17,749 bases of DNA, from assembly GCA_903893335.1 (NCBI GenBank), contig CAITLX010000064.1, positions 1 to 17,749 of the forward strand, given 5' to 3'. The notes under the pieces were generated by a model, which worked only from the letters and a program-made list of their open reading frames with translations, was not told where the DNA came from and made no database searches. The DNA is from an uncultured delta proteobacterium (GTDB lineage: Bacteria; Myxococcota_A; Polyangia; Polyangiales; Polyangiaceae). Below are positions 1 through 8,045 of this stretch, in pieces (the stretch's first letter is position 1; each line of letters begins with the position of its first letter). The position numbers and the translations under genes were made by a program.

Positions 1-896
1 TCGGCAAGCTGGGAGAGCGCGCCGTCGCCGCGCTCATCGAGGCCCGCCACGCAGGCGAGCCGCGCATGCAAGCCTGGGCTGCGCGTCAGCTCGAGACGCT
101 GGGCAAGGCCGTCCCCGGCGAGGCCGTACAGACGTCCGACCACCAGGTGCTCGCCGACGTGCTGCGCGCGTATGGCCGCGCGCACGACCTCGACGCGGCG
201 CGCGTCATCGTCTCGTTCGCCAGCAGCGACCGGGCCCTGGTGCGCGACGCCGCGCGCGAGGCCGTCTCGGGGCTAGGGCAGGCCGGCCTCTGGCAGCTGC
301 GCGACGCCTACGAGTCGATGGTGGGCAAGAAGGCACCCGACGACTGGGCCTGGGACCGCGTCGCGGGCGAGCTCTTCGCAGCCCACGATCGCTCGCGCCT
401 CGCGGACGTCTATGCGCTGTTCGACGACGCGCTCGCCGCGCTGCGCACCGGCGACCTCGACGCGATGGCCAAGGGCTTCGACGCCGTGCTCGCGCGCGTG
501 CCGACGTTCGAGCGGCGCGGCGAGATGGTCACGGGCTACGAACAGCTCGCGCGTCGGCTCCTGCCGACCGACCGCCCGCGCGCCATCGCGCTGCTGCGTC
601 GGGCCTCGCGCCTCGACCCCAGCGGGCCGCGCAGCGCGGCCATCGCCGCCGAGCTCGCGTACGTCGATGCCGAGGACCTGGCAGCCCGCGGCATCGTGGA
701 CCGCGCCACCTACGAGCGCGCACTCACGCTCGACCCCGCGCACGCAGGCGCCCGCGCGGCTCTCGAGCGCCTCGCGAGTCAGGCCGAGGGGCGCGCAGAC
801 ATGCGGCGTCGCTGGAGCGCCGCCATAGCCATCGGCCTGCTCACCGTGCTGGGCATGGTGGCAGGCTGGCTGCGCCTGCGCCGTCGCAGCCGCTGA
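1..896 (+). CDS. C-terminal part of a helical-repeat (HEAT/TPR-like) protein with a C-terminal membrane anchor; 5' end outside the window
   Basis: The frame is open from the left edge (first full codon at base 3), so the gene starts upstream and the ATG at 66 is probably internal. The product is Ala/Arg/Leu-rich and helical. The first part has paired-helix HEAT-like stretches (for example RDAAREAVSGLGQAGLWQLR). The second part has TPR-like stretches, such as the YERALTLDPAHAGARAALERL-type segment near the end. The last 25 or so residues form one hydrophobic helix (AAIAIGLLTVLGMVAGWL) followed by an Arg-rich end, so a tail-anchored or C-terminally anchored membrane protein is likely, with the basic end cytoplasmic. 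No catalytic motif is visible. It is convergent with rplQ and transcribed separately from the ribosomal cluster. The repeat assignment is by eye; I do not recognise the family and offer no function. Confidence 0.75.
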   Translation, partial: GKLGERAVAALIEARHAGEPRMQAWAARQLETLGKAVPGEAVQTSDHQVLADVLRAYGRAHDLDAARVIVSFASSDRALVRDAAREAVSGLGQAGLWQLRDAYESMVGKKAPDDWAWDRVAGELFAAHDRSRLADVYALFDDALAALRTGDLDAMAKGFDAVLARVPTFERRGEMVTGYEQLARRLLPTDRPRAIALLRRASRLDPSGPRSAAIAAELAYVDAEDLAARGIVDRATYERALTLDPAHAGARAALERLASQAEGRADMRRRWSAAIAIGLLTVLGMVAGWLRLRRRSR

Positions 897-911
897 CGCA
901 AAGCGAACCGC

Positions 912-944
912 GAGGGCAGCGCGGACCGAAGCCCGCGAGCCCTC
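912..944 (-). terminator. UUCG-capped hairpin after rplQ, probable end of the cluster
   Basis: Read on the minus strand, an outer GAGGGC/GCCCTC stem and an inner CGCGGGC/GUCCGCG stem are separated by a small internal loop and capped by a cUUCGg tetraloop. One pair is G-U in minus-strand RNA and would be an A-C mismatch in plus-strand RNA, so the element belongs to the rplQ transcript. It begins 7 bases after the rplQ stop. The 3' flank is only mildly T-rich (GGTTCGCTTTG), so it is not a textbook intrinsic terminator. It lies in the 54-base gap between convergent genes. Confidence 0.6.
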
Positions 945-950
945 ACGTCG

Positions 951-1499
951 TCACTCCGCCTTGGAGGCTCCAGCGGTCGGAGCGGCGGCGGTGGCGGCCT
1001 TCGCCCCCGTCTTGCGCGCCTTCTTCGGAGCCGGCGTCGGCTCGGCCGGCGCCTCGGCGCCGATGAGCTCGATGATCGACATCTGGGCGTTGTCGCCGCG
1101 GCGCCCGCCGACCTTCACGATGCGGCAGTAACCACCGGGACGCCCCTGGTAGCGCTTGGCGAGCTCGACGAAGACCTTCTCGACGAGGTCGATCTTCTCG
1201 GGGACGCCGCCCACCTGCCGCACGCCGAAGCGCGGGATGTAGGCCGCGACGAGCCTCTGCGCGTGCAGACGGCGCGCGCGGTCGGCCTCGCCGAGCTTGT
1301 CCTGCGGCGTGAACGCCACCTCACCGAGGCGAATGGCCTTGGTGAGGAGACGCTCCGCCACGCGACGAAGCTCCTTGGCTTTCTGATCGGTGGTTTCGAT
1401 GCGCTCGTGGGTGATGAGGTTCGCGGTGAGGTTCCGCAGCATCGCCCGACGGTGGCTCGTGTTGCGACCGAATTTCCGGCCTGCGTTCAAGTGTCGCAT
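951..1499 (-). CDS. rplQ: 50S ribosomal protein L17, with a long Ala/Lys C-terminal tail
   Basis: L17 is a large-subunit protein that helps line the peptide exit tunnel surface. The N-terminus MRHLNAGRKFGRNTSHRRAM and the following LRNLTANLITHERI are the classic L17 signature. The protein is 182 residues against roughly 120-130 in most bacteria. The excess is mostly a low-complexity tail of about 40 residues rich in Ala, Lys, Pro and Thr after IIELIGAEA, probably disordered and able to bind rRNA. The start codon is ATG with AGGA nine bases upstream. It is the last gene of the alpha block, 41 bases after rpoA, and is followed by a hairpin. Confidence 0.97.
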   Translation of the reverse strand: MRHLNAGRKFGRNTSHRRAMLRNLTANLITHERIETTDQKAKELRRVAERLLTKAIRLGEVAFTPQDKLGEADRARRLHAQRLVAAYIPRFGVRQVGGVPEKIDLVEKVFVELAKRYQGRPGGYCRIVKVGGRRGDNAQMSIIELIGAEAPAEPTPAPKKARKTGAKAATAAAPTAGASKAE

Positions 1500-1540
1500 G
1501 GTGCAAAGTCCTGGGTTCGAGCTTCAACCGGGCGTGCGCC

Positions 1541-2566
<1,026 letters not shown>

Positions 2567-2615
2567 GCGTGCGTTCCTATCGTGGTGGCTGGTTTCGCGC
2601 GGCCGTCCCGGCGTC

Positions 2616-2637
2616 CGAGAGGAACCCGCTCCTCTCG
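2616..2637 (-). other. Perfect 8-bp hairpin in the rpsD-rpoA spacer
   Basis: CGAGAGGA and TCCTCTCG are perfect inverted repeats around a 6-base loop. The hairpin sits about 50 bases upstream of the rpoA ATG, inside the transcribed rpsD-rpoA spacer, and has no U-run after it. It could be a processing, stability or regulatory hairpin. The function is unknown. Confidence 0.4.
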
Positions 2638-2710
2638 TGATGCCCGCAGCCTGCCCGCGTCGTGAGAAGCGTGACGGAGACTCGTTCGGATGTGCGCACG
2701 GCGCGCGGCG

Positions 2711-2738
2711 CGCGGGGGGCTCGAAGCGAGCCCCCGCG
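2711..2738 (-). other. Strong GC hairpin just after rpsD, possible attenuator or terminator
   Basis: Minus-strand arms CGCGGGGGCTCG and CGAGCCCCCCGCG pair over 12 bp with one bulged base and a CTT loop. The hairpin starts 7 bases downstream of the rpsD stop. No T-tract follows, so intrinsic termination would be inefficient. Partial termination or mRNA stabilisation before rpoA is a reasonable inference. Confidence 0.45.
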
Positions 2739-2745
2739 GCCTGCG

Positions 2746-3375
2746 TCAGCGCGAGTAATATTCGACGACGTACTGCTCGCGGATGGCCGGCTCGTTGAGC
2801 TCGTCGCGAACCGGAGCGCTCTTGACCGTGCCGAGGAACGCGGTCTTGTCGACCTCGACCCAGCTGACCAGGGGGCGCTTGTCGGCCGAGGCCATCGCGG
2901 AGACCAGGTCGGGCATCTTGCGGCTCTGCTCGCGCACCTGGATCTTGTCTCCAGCGCGGACGAGGTAGCTCGGGATGTTGACGCGGCGCCCGTTGACCAG
3001 CAGGTGGTTGTGCTTGACGAACTGGCGGGCAGCCGAGCGCGTCACCGCGAAGCCCATGCGCTGCACGGTCGAGTCGAGGCGACGCTCGAGGAGGTTGAGC
3101 ATCTCCTCGCCGGTGCGACCCTTGCGGCGCGTGGCGTCGGCGAAGTAGCGGCGGAACTGGCGCTCGAGCACGCCGTAGATACGGCGCACCTTCTGCTTTT
3201 CACGCAGGCGCAGGCCGTACTCGCTCATCTTGATGCGTCCCTGGCCGTGTGCGCCCGGCGGATAGGGACGGCGGGTGTACGAGCACTTCTCGGAGTAGCA
3301 GCGCTCCCCCTTGAGATAGAGCTTCATGCCCTCGCGGCGGCAGAGCTTGCAGACCGGGCCGATGTAGCGGGCCAT
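2746..3375 (-). CDS. rpsD: 30S ribosomal protein S4, zinc-binding form
   Basis: S4 is a primary 16S rRNA binder that starts assembly of the 30S body; in E. coli it also represses the alpha operon. The protein is 209 residues, full length. The N-terminus MARYIGPVCKLCRREG gives Cys9 and Cys12, with Cys26 and Cys31 completing a four-Cys zinc site (the C+ form). The central region contains the S4 RNA-binding domain (LERRLDSTVQRMGFAVTR, QFVKHNHLLVNGRRVN). The ATG at 3375 has GAGGA eight bases upstream. It follows rpsK by 27 bases. Whether S4 controls this operon cannot be told from the sequence. Confidence 0.98.
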   Translation of the reverse strand: MARYIGPVCKLCRREGMKLYLKGERCYSEKCSYTRRPYPPGAHGQGRIKMSEYGLRLREKQKVRRIYGVLERQFRRYFADATRRKGRTGEEMLNLLERRLDSTVQRMGFAVTRSAARQFVKHNHLLVNGRRVNIPSYLVRAGDKIQVREQSRKMPDLVSAMASADKRPLVSWVEVDKTAFLGTVKSAPVRDELNEPAIREQYVVEYYSR

Positions 3376-3402
3376 CTCGACTGTCCTCGACTTTCCTGTG
3401 AC

Positions 3403-3816
3403 TCAGACGCGGCGCCGCTTGGGCGGGCGGCAACCGTTGTGGGGGATGGGCGTTACGTCCCGGATGAGCGTGACCTTGAAGCCGACGGTCTGGAGAGCGC
3501 GCAGCGCGCTCTCACGACCAGCTCCGGGCCCCTTCACGAACACGGCGACCGACCGCATTCCGTGCTCCATCGCGCGACGCGCGGCCTCTTCGGCGGCGAG
3601 CTGCGCGGCGAACGGCGTCGACTTGCGCGAGCCCTTGAAGCCTCGCGAGCCGGCCGACGACCAGGCGACGGTGTTGCCGCTGATGTCCGTGATGGTGACG
3701 ATCGTGTTGTTGAACGTCGACTGAATGTGGGCGATGCCGGTCGCGACGTTCTTGCGCGCCTTCTTCTTCGCCTTGGGAGCCTTGGCGGCGTTGCCGCCCG
3801 CGTTCGCGGTTGCCAT
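3403..3816 (-). CDS. rpsK: 30S ribosomal protein S11
   Basis: S11 forms part of the 30S platform near the E site and the Shine-Dalgarno/anti-Shine-Dalgarno helix. The conserved core is clear: IAHIQSTFNNTIVTITD, then SSAGSRGFKGSRKSTPFAAQ, ending in DVTPIPHNGCRPPKRRRV, the usual S11 C-terminus. The protein is 137 residues, slightly long because of an Ala/Lys-rich N-terminal stretch of about 22 residues before NVATGIAHI. The start is ATG. It is 29 bases after rpsM and 27 before rpsD in the standard alpha-operon order. Confidence 0.98.
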   Translation of the reverse strand: MATANAGGNAAKAPKAKKKARKNVATGIAHIQSTFNNTIVTITDISGNTVAWSSAGSRGFKGSRKSTPFAAQLAAEEAARRAMEHGMRSVAVFVKGPGAGRESALRALQTVGFKVTLIRDVTPIPHNGCRPPKRRRV

Positions 3817-3845
3817 GGGATGTTCTCGCTTCCTCGACCTTGGAA

Positions 3846-4235
3846 TCAGCCCTTGGCAGCAGCGCCAGCGGGACGACGCGCGAGCATGCCCTTACGCGGG
3901 CCCTTGCGCGTGCGCGCGTTGGTGTGGGTGCGCTGTCCGTGCACGGGCAGGCCGCGGCGGTGGCGCAGACCGCGGTAGCAACCGAGATCCATCAGGCGCT
4001 TGACGTTCATCTGCACCTCACGGCGCAGGTCGCCCTCGACCTTGAAGTCGGCCTCGATGACCTCGCGGAGCGCGCGAACCTCGGCGTCCGTGAGCTCCTC
4101 GACCCGCTTGGTCGGGGGGACGTTGGCCTTCTGGCAGATGATGCGCGCGGTGGCCTGCCCGATTCCGTAGATGTACGGCAGGGCGTAGGCCACGTGCTTG
4201 CGGCGGGGAAGATCGACTCCAGCGATGCGTGCCAT
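3846..4235 (-). CDS. rpsM: 30S ribosomal protein S13
   Basis: S13 sits on the 30S head, contacting P-site tRNA and forming inter-subunit bridges. The N-terminus MARIAGVDLPRRKHVAYAL, the GIGQATARIIC helix-hairpin-helix and the basic CYRGLRHRRGLPVHGQRTHT and NARTRKGP motifs are diagnostic. The protein is 129 residues, slightly longer than usual, with an extra RRPAGAAAKG-type end. The ATG has GGAGC eight bases upstream. It begins 14 bases after rpmJ, the normal order. Confidence 0.98.
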   Translation of the reverse strand: MARIAGVDLPRRKHVAYALPYIYGIGQATARIICQKANVPPTKRVEELTDAEVRALREVIEADFKVEGDLRREVQMNVKRLMDLGCYRGLRHRRGLPVHGQRTHTNARTRKGPRKGMLARRPAGAAAKG

Positions 4236-4249
4236 GGGACGTGCTCCGT

Positions 4250-4363
4250 TCAGCCCTGACGCTGCTTGTGACGCGGGTTCTCGCAGATGATGCGCACGAC
4301 GCCCTTACGGCGGACGACCTTGCACTTGTCGCAAATCTTCTTGACGCTCGGACGTACTTTCAT
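4250..4363 (-). CDS. rpmJ: 50S ribosomal protein L36, zinc-binding form
   Basis: This 37-codon gene encodes a protein beginning MKVRPSVKKICDKCKVVRRK and ending in ICENPRHKQRQG, a full-length L36. Cys11, Cys14, Cys27 and His32 form the CCCH zinc site of the C+ form. L36 is a tiny protein that stabilises 23S rRNA in the large subunit. The gene begins with ATG at 4363 and ends in TGA at 4250. It lies between infA and rpsM as in many bacteria, but with a 148-base repeat-containing spacer on the infA side rather than the usual short gap. Confidence 0.97.
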   Translation of the reverse strand: MKVRPSVKKICDKCKVVRRKGVVRIICENPRHKQRQG

Positions 4364-4388
4364 GGCGCGCTCTCGTTCGGTCGGCGGG

Positions 4389-4470
4389 CTCGGGGCCCGG
4401 CTCTACTTCTAGCTTTCGCGGGGCTTGCCCGGCTCTACTTCTCGGTCGGTCGCGGGGCTTGCCCGGCTTC
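4389..4470. repeat. Short imperfect tandem repeat in the infA-rpmJ spacer
   Basis: A 19-base segment, tcgcggggcttgcccggct, occurs identically at 4416-4434 and 4450-4468 (34-base period). A 16-base segment, gcccggctctacttct, occurs at 395-410 and 427-442 of the 4000 block (4395-4410 and 4427-4442, 32-base period). Together they make about 2.5 degenerate units. Each unit contains a small GGGC/GCCC inverted repeat. The array occupies most of the 148-base non-coding gap between infA and rpmJ and is transcribed with the operon. Replication slippage is the simplest origin. Confidence 0.7.
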
Positions 4471-4511
4471 AGAGTCTGTCGCCGACCCGCATCGGGGGGT
4501 CGGCATCTGTA

Positions 4512-4763
4512 TCACTTGTGGCGGTAGGTGATGCGTCCGCGGTTCGGGTCGTAGGGAGAGACCTCGACGGTGACGCGGTCGCCGGGGAGAATCTTGATGT
4601 AGTACTGGCGCATGCGGCCGCTGATGGTCGCAAGGACGTCGAGGCCGTTGTCGGCCTTGACACGAAACATCGCGTTCGGCAGCGCTTCTTGCACCACGCC
4701 GTCGAACTCGAGCTTGTCGCCCTTCGGCTCCTTGCGTTCGCGTCGTTCACCCAATGCGGTCAC
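4512..4763 (-). CDS. infA: Translation initiation factor IF-1
   Basis: IF-1 binds the 30S A site during initiation. The single S1/OB domain is intact: FDGVVQEALPNAMFRV, ISGRMRQYYIKILPGDRVTV and SPYDPNRGRITYR. As drawn from GTG at 4763 it has 83 residues, about 11 more than the common 72, with an extra charged N-terminus (GERRERKEPKGDK). The start is uncertain: GGAGAAG abuts the GTG directly, whereas an in-frame TTG at 4754 lies at a better distance from the same purine tract. Either start gives an N-terminal extension. The gene is 15 bases after adk. Confidence 0.95.
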   Translation of the reverse strand: MTALGERRERKEPKGDKLEFDGVVQEALPNAMFRVKADNGLDVLATISGRMRQYYIKILPGDRVTVEVSPYDPNRGRITYRHK

Positions 4764-4778
4764 CTTCTCCGTCGCGCG

Positions 4779-5414
4779 TCATGTCGCGCTTCCTACGCCG
4801 AGCACCTTCAGAACTTCAGCCTTCACCTCGTCGACCGGGCGGGCCCCGTCGACCCGCCTCAGAAGCCCCTTCGCCTGGTACCAGGGCAAGAGAGCCGCGG
4901 TCATTGCCTCGTATGCCGCGAGGCGTTGTTCCACGATCTCCGCCTGGTCGTCCGCCCGATGCTCGAGCTCGGCCCCGGGGGGCGGAGGAGAGTACTTCAA
5001 GTGGTAGGATTGTCCAGTGCGTTTATCGATGCGCCGGAAGACGGCGCGCTCGACGAGCATCTCGCGGGGGACGTCGATCTGCACCACGGCGTCGAGCGGG
5101 GTACCTCGGCGCGACAGCAGCGCCTCGAGCGCCTCGGCCTGCGGCACGGTGCGCGGGAAGCCATCGAGGATGAACCCGATCGATGCGTCGTCACGCTGTA
5201 GCCGCTCGTCGACGAGGCCGATGACGACCTCATCGGGGACGAGCTTGCCGGCGTTCATGAAGCCAGCCGCGCGCTCGCCGAGCTCGGTGCCGGCCTTGCG
5301 CGCGTCGCGCAGCATGTCGCCGGTCGAGATCTGCGGGACGCCCGTGCGCTCCACGATCGCCTTGGCCTGCGTCCCTTTGCCCGCTCCAGGGGGCCCGACA
5401 AGAATGATTCGCAC
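4779..5414 (-). CDS. adk: Adenylate kinase
   Basis: Adk catalyses ATP + AMP = 2 ADP in the cytoplasm. The protein is 211 residues. It has the P-loop GPPGAGKGT at 7-15, the AMP-binding STGDMLR near 30-36, DGFPRT at 84-89, and a LID with Arg127/Arg128 and Arg153 before ADDQAE. The LID (RTGQSYHLKYSPPPPGAELEH) is several residues shorter than the E. coli long form and has no zinc-binding Cys. The start is GTG at 5414, strongly supported by a perfect AGGAGG six bases upstream that overlaps the secY stop. The order secY-adk-infA is common, but map is missing between adk and infA. Confidence 0.97.
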   Translation of the reverse strand: MRIILVGPPGAGKGTQAKAIVERTGVPQISTGDMLRDARKAGTELGERAAGFMNAGKLVPDEVVIGLVDERLQRDDASIGFILDGFPRTVPQAEALEALLSRRGTPLDAVVQIDVPREMLVERAVFRRIDKRTGQSYHLKYSPPPPGAELEHRADDQAEIVEQRLAAYEAMTAALLPWYQAKGLLRRVDGARPVDEVKAEVLKVLGVGSAT

Positions 5415-5425
5415 GCGTTGCCTCC

Positions 5426-6754
5426 TTAGTCTCGTCGACCGCGGACGCGGGCGCCACGCGGGCCGGTGAGGCCCTCGTAGTGCCGCGTGATGAGATGGGC
5501 TTCGATCTGGCTGACGGTGTCGAGCGCGACGCCGACGACGATCATGATCGAGGTGCCGCCGAACCGGAAGCTCACCCGGAACACCTGGCTGATGACGCTC
5601 GGGATGATGCACACCGCGGCGACGTACATGGCGCCGCCGAACGTGATGCGCGTGAGCACGCGGTCGATGTACTCGGCCGTCATGCGCCCGGGCCGGATGC
5701 CGGGGATGTTGGCCTGCTGCTTCTTGAGGTTGTCGGCGACGTCGACCGCCTGGAAGGTGACCGCCGTGTAGAAGTAGCAGAAGAAGACGATGAGCAGCAC
5801 GTAGCCGGTGTTGAACACCCAGTCGCCGCGCTGGATGATGTTCTCGAGGAACTGCATCCCGGGGACGTGGAGGTTGGCCAGCGTCGCGGGGAAGGTCAGC
5901 AGCGACGAGGCGAAGATCGGCGGGATCGTGCCGGCCGTGTTCACCTTGAGCGGCAGGTGCGTCGTCTGGCCGCCGTAGACCCTGCGCCCGACCTGGCGGC
6001 GCGAGTACACGATCGGGATCTTGCGCTGCCCACGCTCGAAGAACACGATCGTGGCGACCGTGATGAGGATGAGGCCGCAGACCGCGCCGATGGTGAGGGG
6101 CTGGACGTTGCCCTTGTTCTGCGCGAGGTAGCTGCCGATCGTGGCGGGAATGTCCGTCACGATGCCGGCCATGATGATGAGCGAGATGCCGTTGGAGATG
6201 CCGCGCTCGCTGATCTGCTCGCCGACCCACATGATGAAGGCGGTGCCGGTCGTGAGCGTGATCACGGTCATCAACCGGAAGCCCCACCCGGGGTGTCCGA
6301 CGACGTCGCCGAAGCGCCCGCCGCCCACGTCCTGGTTGTTGAGCGTCTCGAGGTACCGCGAGATGCCGAACGCCTGGAAGGTCGACAGGAGGATCGTGCC
6401 GTAGCGCGTGTACTGGTCGATGCGCCGCCGACCCTGCTCGCCCTCTTTGCGCAGCTCGTCGATCGGCTTGTAGACCATGCCGAGCAGCTGCAAAATGATG
6501 CTGCTCGACACGTACGGCATGATGCCGAGCGCGAAGATCGAGAGGTTCTCGAGGGCGCCGCCGCTGAACAGGTTGAAGAAGTTCAGCACCCCGCCCGACT
6601 GCTGTCGGACGACGCTCTTCATCACGCTCCGGTCCACGCCGGGCACGGTGATGAACACGCCGATACGGTAGATCGCGAGCATCCCGAGCGTGAACAACAC
6701 GCGGCGCCGGAGCTCCGGCACCTTGGTGATGTTCGCGAAACCGCCGAGAGCCAT
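5426..6754 (-). CDS. secY: Preprotein translocase subunit SecY
   Basis: SecY is the channel of the Sec translocon in the inner membrane, working with SecE, SecG and SecA. At 442 residues it is full length, with about ten hydrophobic segments. Typical SecY landmarks include the N-terminal LGMLAIYRIGVFITVPGVD, GALENLSIFALGIMPYVSSS, the TM5-6 region NGISLIIMAGIV, the basic cytoplasmic loop ERGQRKIPIVYSRR used by SecA and the ribosome, and the C-terminal loop KKQQANIPGIRPG. It starts with ATG 18 bases after rplO, with only a weak ribosome-binding site, so translational coupling to rplO is plausible. Confidence 0.98.
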   Translation of the reverse strand: MALGGFANITKVPELRRRVLFTLGMLAIYRIGVFITVPGVDRSVMKSVVRQQSGGVLNFFNLFSGGALENLSIFALGIMPYVSSSIILQLLGMVYKPIDELRKEGEQGRRRIDQYTRYGTILLSTFQAFGISRYLETLNNQDVGGGRFGDVVGHPGWGFRLMTVITLTTGTAFIMWVGEQISERGISNGISLIIMAGIVTDIPATIGSYLAQNKGNVQPLTIGAVCGLILITVATIVFFERGQRKIPIVYSRRQVGRRVYGGQTTHLPLKVNTAGTIPPIFASSLLTFPATLANLHVPGMQFLENIIQRGDWVFNTGYVLLIVFFCYFYTAVTFQAVDVADNLKKQQANIPGIRPGRMTAEYIDRVLTRITFGGAMYVAAVCIIPSVISQVFRVSFRFGGTSIMIVVGVALDTVSQIEAHLITRHYEGLTGPRGARVRGRRD

Positions 6755-6772
6755 TCGTCGCGCTTGTCAGGC

Positions 6773-7246
6773 TCAGGAAGCCGCAGCCGCGGGCGGCACG
6801 AGGAGGACGGCCTTGCCGCCGAGCTTCTCGATCTTCTCCTGCGCAGCCTTCGAGAACGCGTGCACGGTGACGGTGAGCTTGCGGGTCAGCTCGCCGTTGC
6901 CGAGGATCTTGATGCGGTCGACGGCGCCCTGCACCAGACGCGCATCGCGCAGCGCCTTCTCGTCGACCATCGTGCCGTTCGGGAAGCGCTCGAGCTCGCT
7001 GATGTTGACCGCAGCGACCACGATCGCGAACGGATTGCGGAAGCCGCGCTTGGGGAGGCGGCGCTGCATCGGGCTCTGTCCGCCCTGGAAGTGCAGCTTG
7101 TTGATGTTGCCCTTGGAGCGGGCCTTCTGGCCCTTCTGGCCACGGCCAGAGGTCTTGCCGAGGCCGGAGCCTACACCACGCCCGATGCGGCGCTCCTTGG
7201 TGGTGGCGCCGATGGGCTTCGCGAGCTTGGAAAGGATGTCAGCCAT
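6773..7246 (-). CDS. rplO: 50S ribosomal protein L15
   Basis: L15 is a late-assembling large-subunit protein with an extended basic N-terminal arm. The Gly-rich arm RIGRGVGSGLGKTSGRGQKG and the QGGQSPMQRRLPKRGF motif are diagnostic. A normal length of 157 residues results from the ATG at 7246, which has GAGG ten bases upstream. An upstream in-frame TTG at 7255 abuts the same purine tract and is rejected as the start. It begins 5 bases after the rpmD stop. Confidence 0.97.
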   Translation of the reverse strand: MADILSKLAKPIGATTKERRIGRGVGSGLGKTSGRGQKGQKARSKGNINKLHFQGGQSPMQRRLPKRGFRNPFAIVVAAVNISELERFPNGTMVDEKALRDARLVQGAVDRIKILGNGELTRKLTVTVHAFSKAAQEKIEKLGGKAVLLVPPAAAAS

Positions 7247-7251
7247 GACGC

Positions 7252-7494
7252 TCAACCCTCGACTTCACGCACCTCGACGAGGTGCAGGACTTTTTTCACC
7301 ATGCCGCGGAAGGACGGCGTATTGGCGACCTCGACCTCGCTGCCCGGGCCACGAAGGCCGAGTCCGCGGATCACGAGCCGAGTGGCCTCCGGGGTACCGA
7401 TGACGCTGCGCGTCTGACGGACCTGGAGCTTCTTCGTCGTCACCTGAGAGGTGGACGTCTTCGGCGTCTTCGCCGGGGAGCTGGACGCTTTCAC
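7252..7494 (-). CDS. rpmD: 50S ribosomal protein L30, GTG start
   Basis: L30 is a small surface protein of the 50S subunit. The core LQVRQTRSVIGTPEATRLVIRGLGL and MVKKVLHLVEVRE is characteristic. The GTG at 7494 overlaps the rpsE stop in a GTGA arrangement and has a strong GGAGG six bases upstream, so this start is well supported. The product has 80 residues, about 20 more than the usual 60. The extra is a Ser/Thr/Lys-rich N-terminal stretch (SSSPAKTPKTSTSQVTT). The four-base overlap with rpsE suggests translational coupling. Confidence 0.93.
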   Translation of the reverse strand: MKASSSPAKTPKTSTSQVTTKKLQVRQTRSVIGTPEATRLVIRGLGLRGPGSEVEVANTPSFRGMVKKVLHLVEVREVEG

Positions 7495-8045
7495 GGGGTG
7501 CCTCCGGTGGCGGCCACGACCGTGCGCGCGCGACGCGGCGGCGGGTTGGTGTCGATCTCCTCGATCGACTTGTGACGCTTGCTCGCGACCTGCTCGGCCG
7601 ACTTCAGCGTCTTCAGCGCCGTGATCGTGGCGCGCACGACGTTGTGCGGGTTGGACGACCCGAGGCACTTCGAGAGGATGTCGTGGATGCCCGCGGACTC
7701 GACGACGGCGCGCACTGCGCCGCCGGCGATGACGCCCGTTCCGGCCGACGCCGGGCGGAGCATCACGCGACCCGCGCCGAAATGCCCGAGCACCTTGTGC
7801 GGGATCGAGGCGCCGACCAGCGGCACCTTGAACATGTTCTTGCGGGCCTGGTCGTTGCCCTTGCGGATCGCCTCGGGAACTTCGTTGGCCTTGCCCAGGC
7901 CGACACCCACGTGCCCCGACTCGTCGCCCACGACCACGAGCGCGGAGAAGCTGAACCGACGTCCGCCCTTCACGACCTTGGCGACGCGGTTGATGTGGAT
8001 GACGCGCTCCTTGAGCTTCTCCTCGTCGATCTGTTCGATGGCCAT
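7491..8045 (-). CDS. rpsE: 30S ribosomal protein S5
   Basis: S5 helps form the mRNA entry channel and affects decoding fidelity. The N-terminal dsRNA-binding fold (VAKVVKGGRRFSFSALVVVG, GKANEVPEAIRKG) and the C-terminal domain (GTGVIAGGAVRAVVESAGI, GSSNPHNVVRAT) are both complete. The protein is 184 residues, with a basic, Pro-containing end (NPPPRRARTVVAATGG) that is longer than usual. The ATG has AGGA seven bases upstream. It overlaps rpmD by four bases and lies 40 bases after rplR. A small GGGC-GCGA-GCCC hairpin (8072-8083) sits in that gap. Confidence 0.98.
   Translation of the reverse strand: MAIEQIDEEKLKERVIHINRVAKVVKGGRRFSFSALVVVGDESGHVGVGLGKANEVPEAIRKGNDQARKNMFKVPLVGASIPHKVLGHFGAGRVMLRPASAGTGVIAGGAVRAVVESAGIHDILSKCLGSSNPHNVVRATITALKTLKSAEQVASKRHKSIEEIDTNPPPRRARTVVAATGGTP

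Noticed and set aside
2662..3978. 438-codon plus-strand open frame opposite rpsD, rpsK and part of rpsM
   Set aside because: It is antisense to three canonical genes, with no motif and no promoter.
4389..4470. CRISPR-like array in the infA-rpmJ spacer
   Set aside because: There are only two exact copies, with about 15-base intervals that themselves repeat, and no cas genes. This is a slippage-type tandem repeat.
5480..7417. 645-codon plus-strand open frame opposite secY and rplO
   Set aside because: It is an antisense shadow of two unmistakable genes. Its product is Asp/Arg/His/Ala low-complexity without motifs, as expected opposite high-GC coding sequence.
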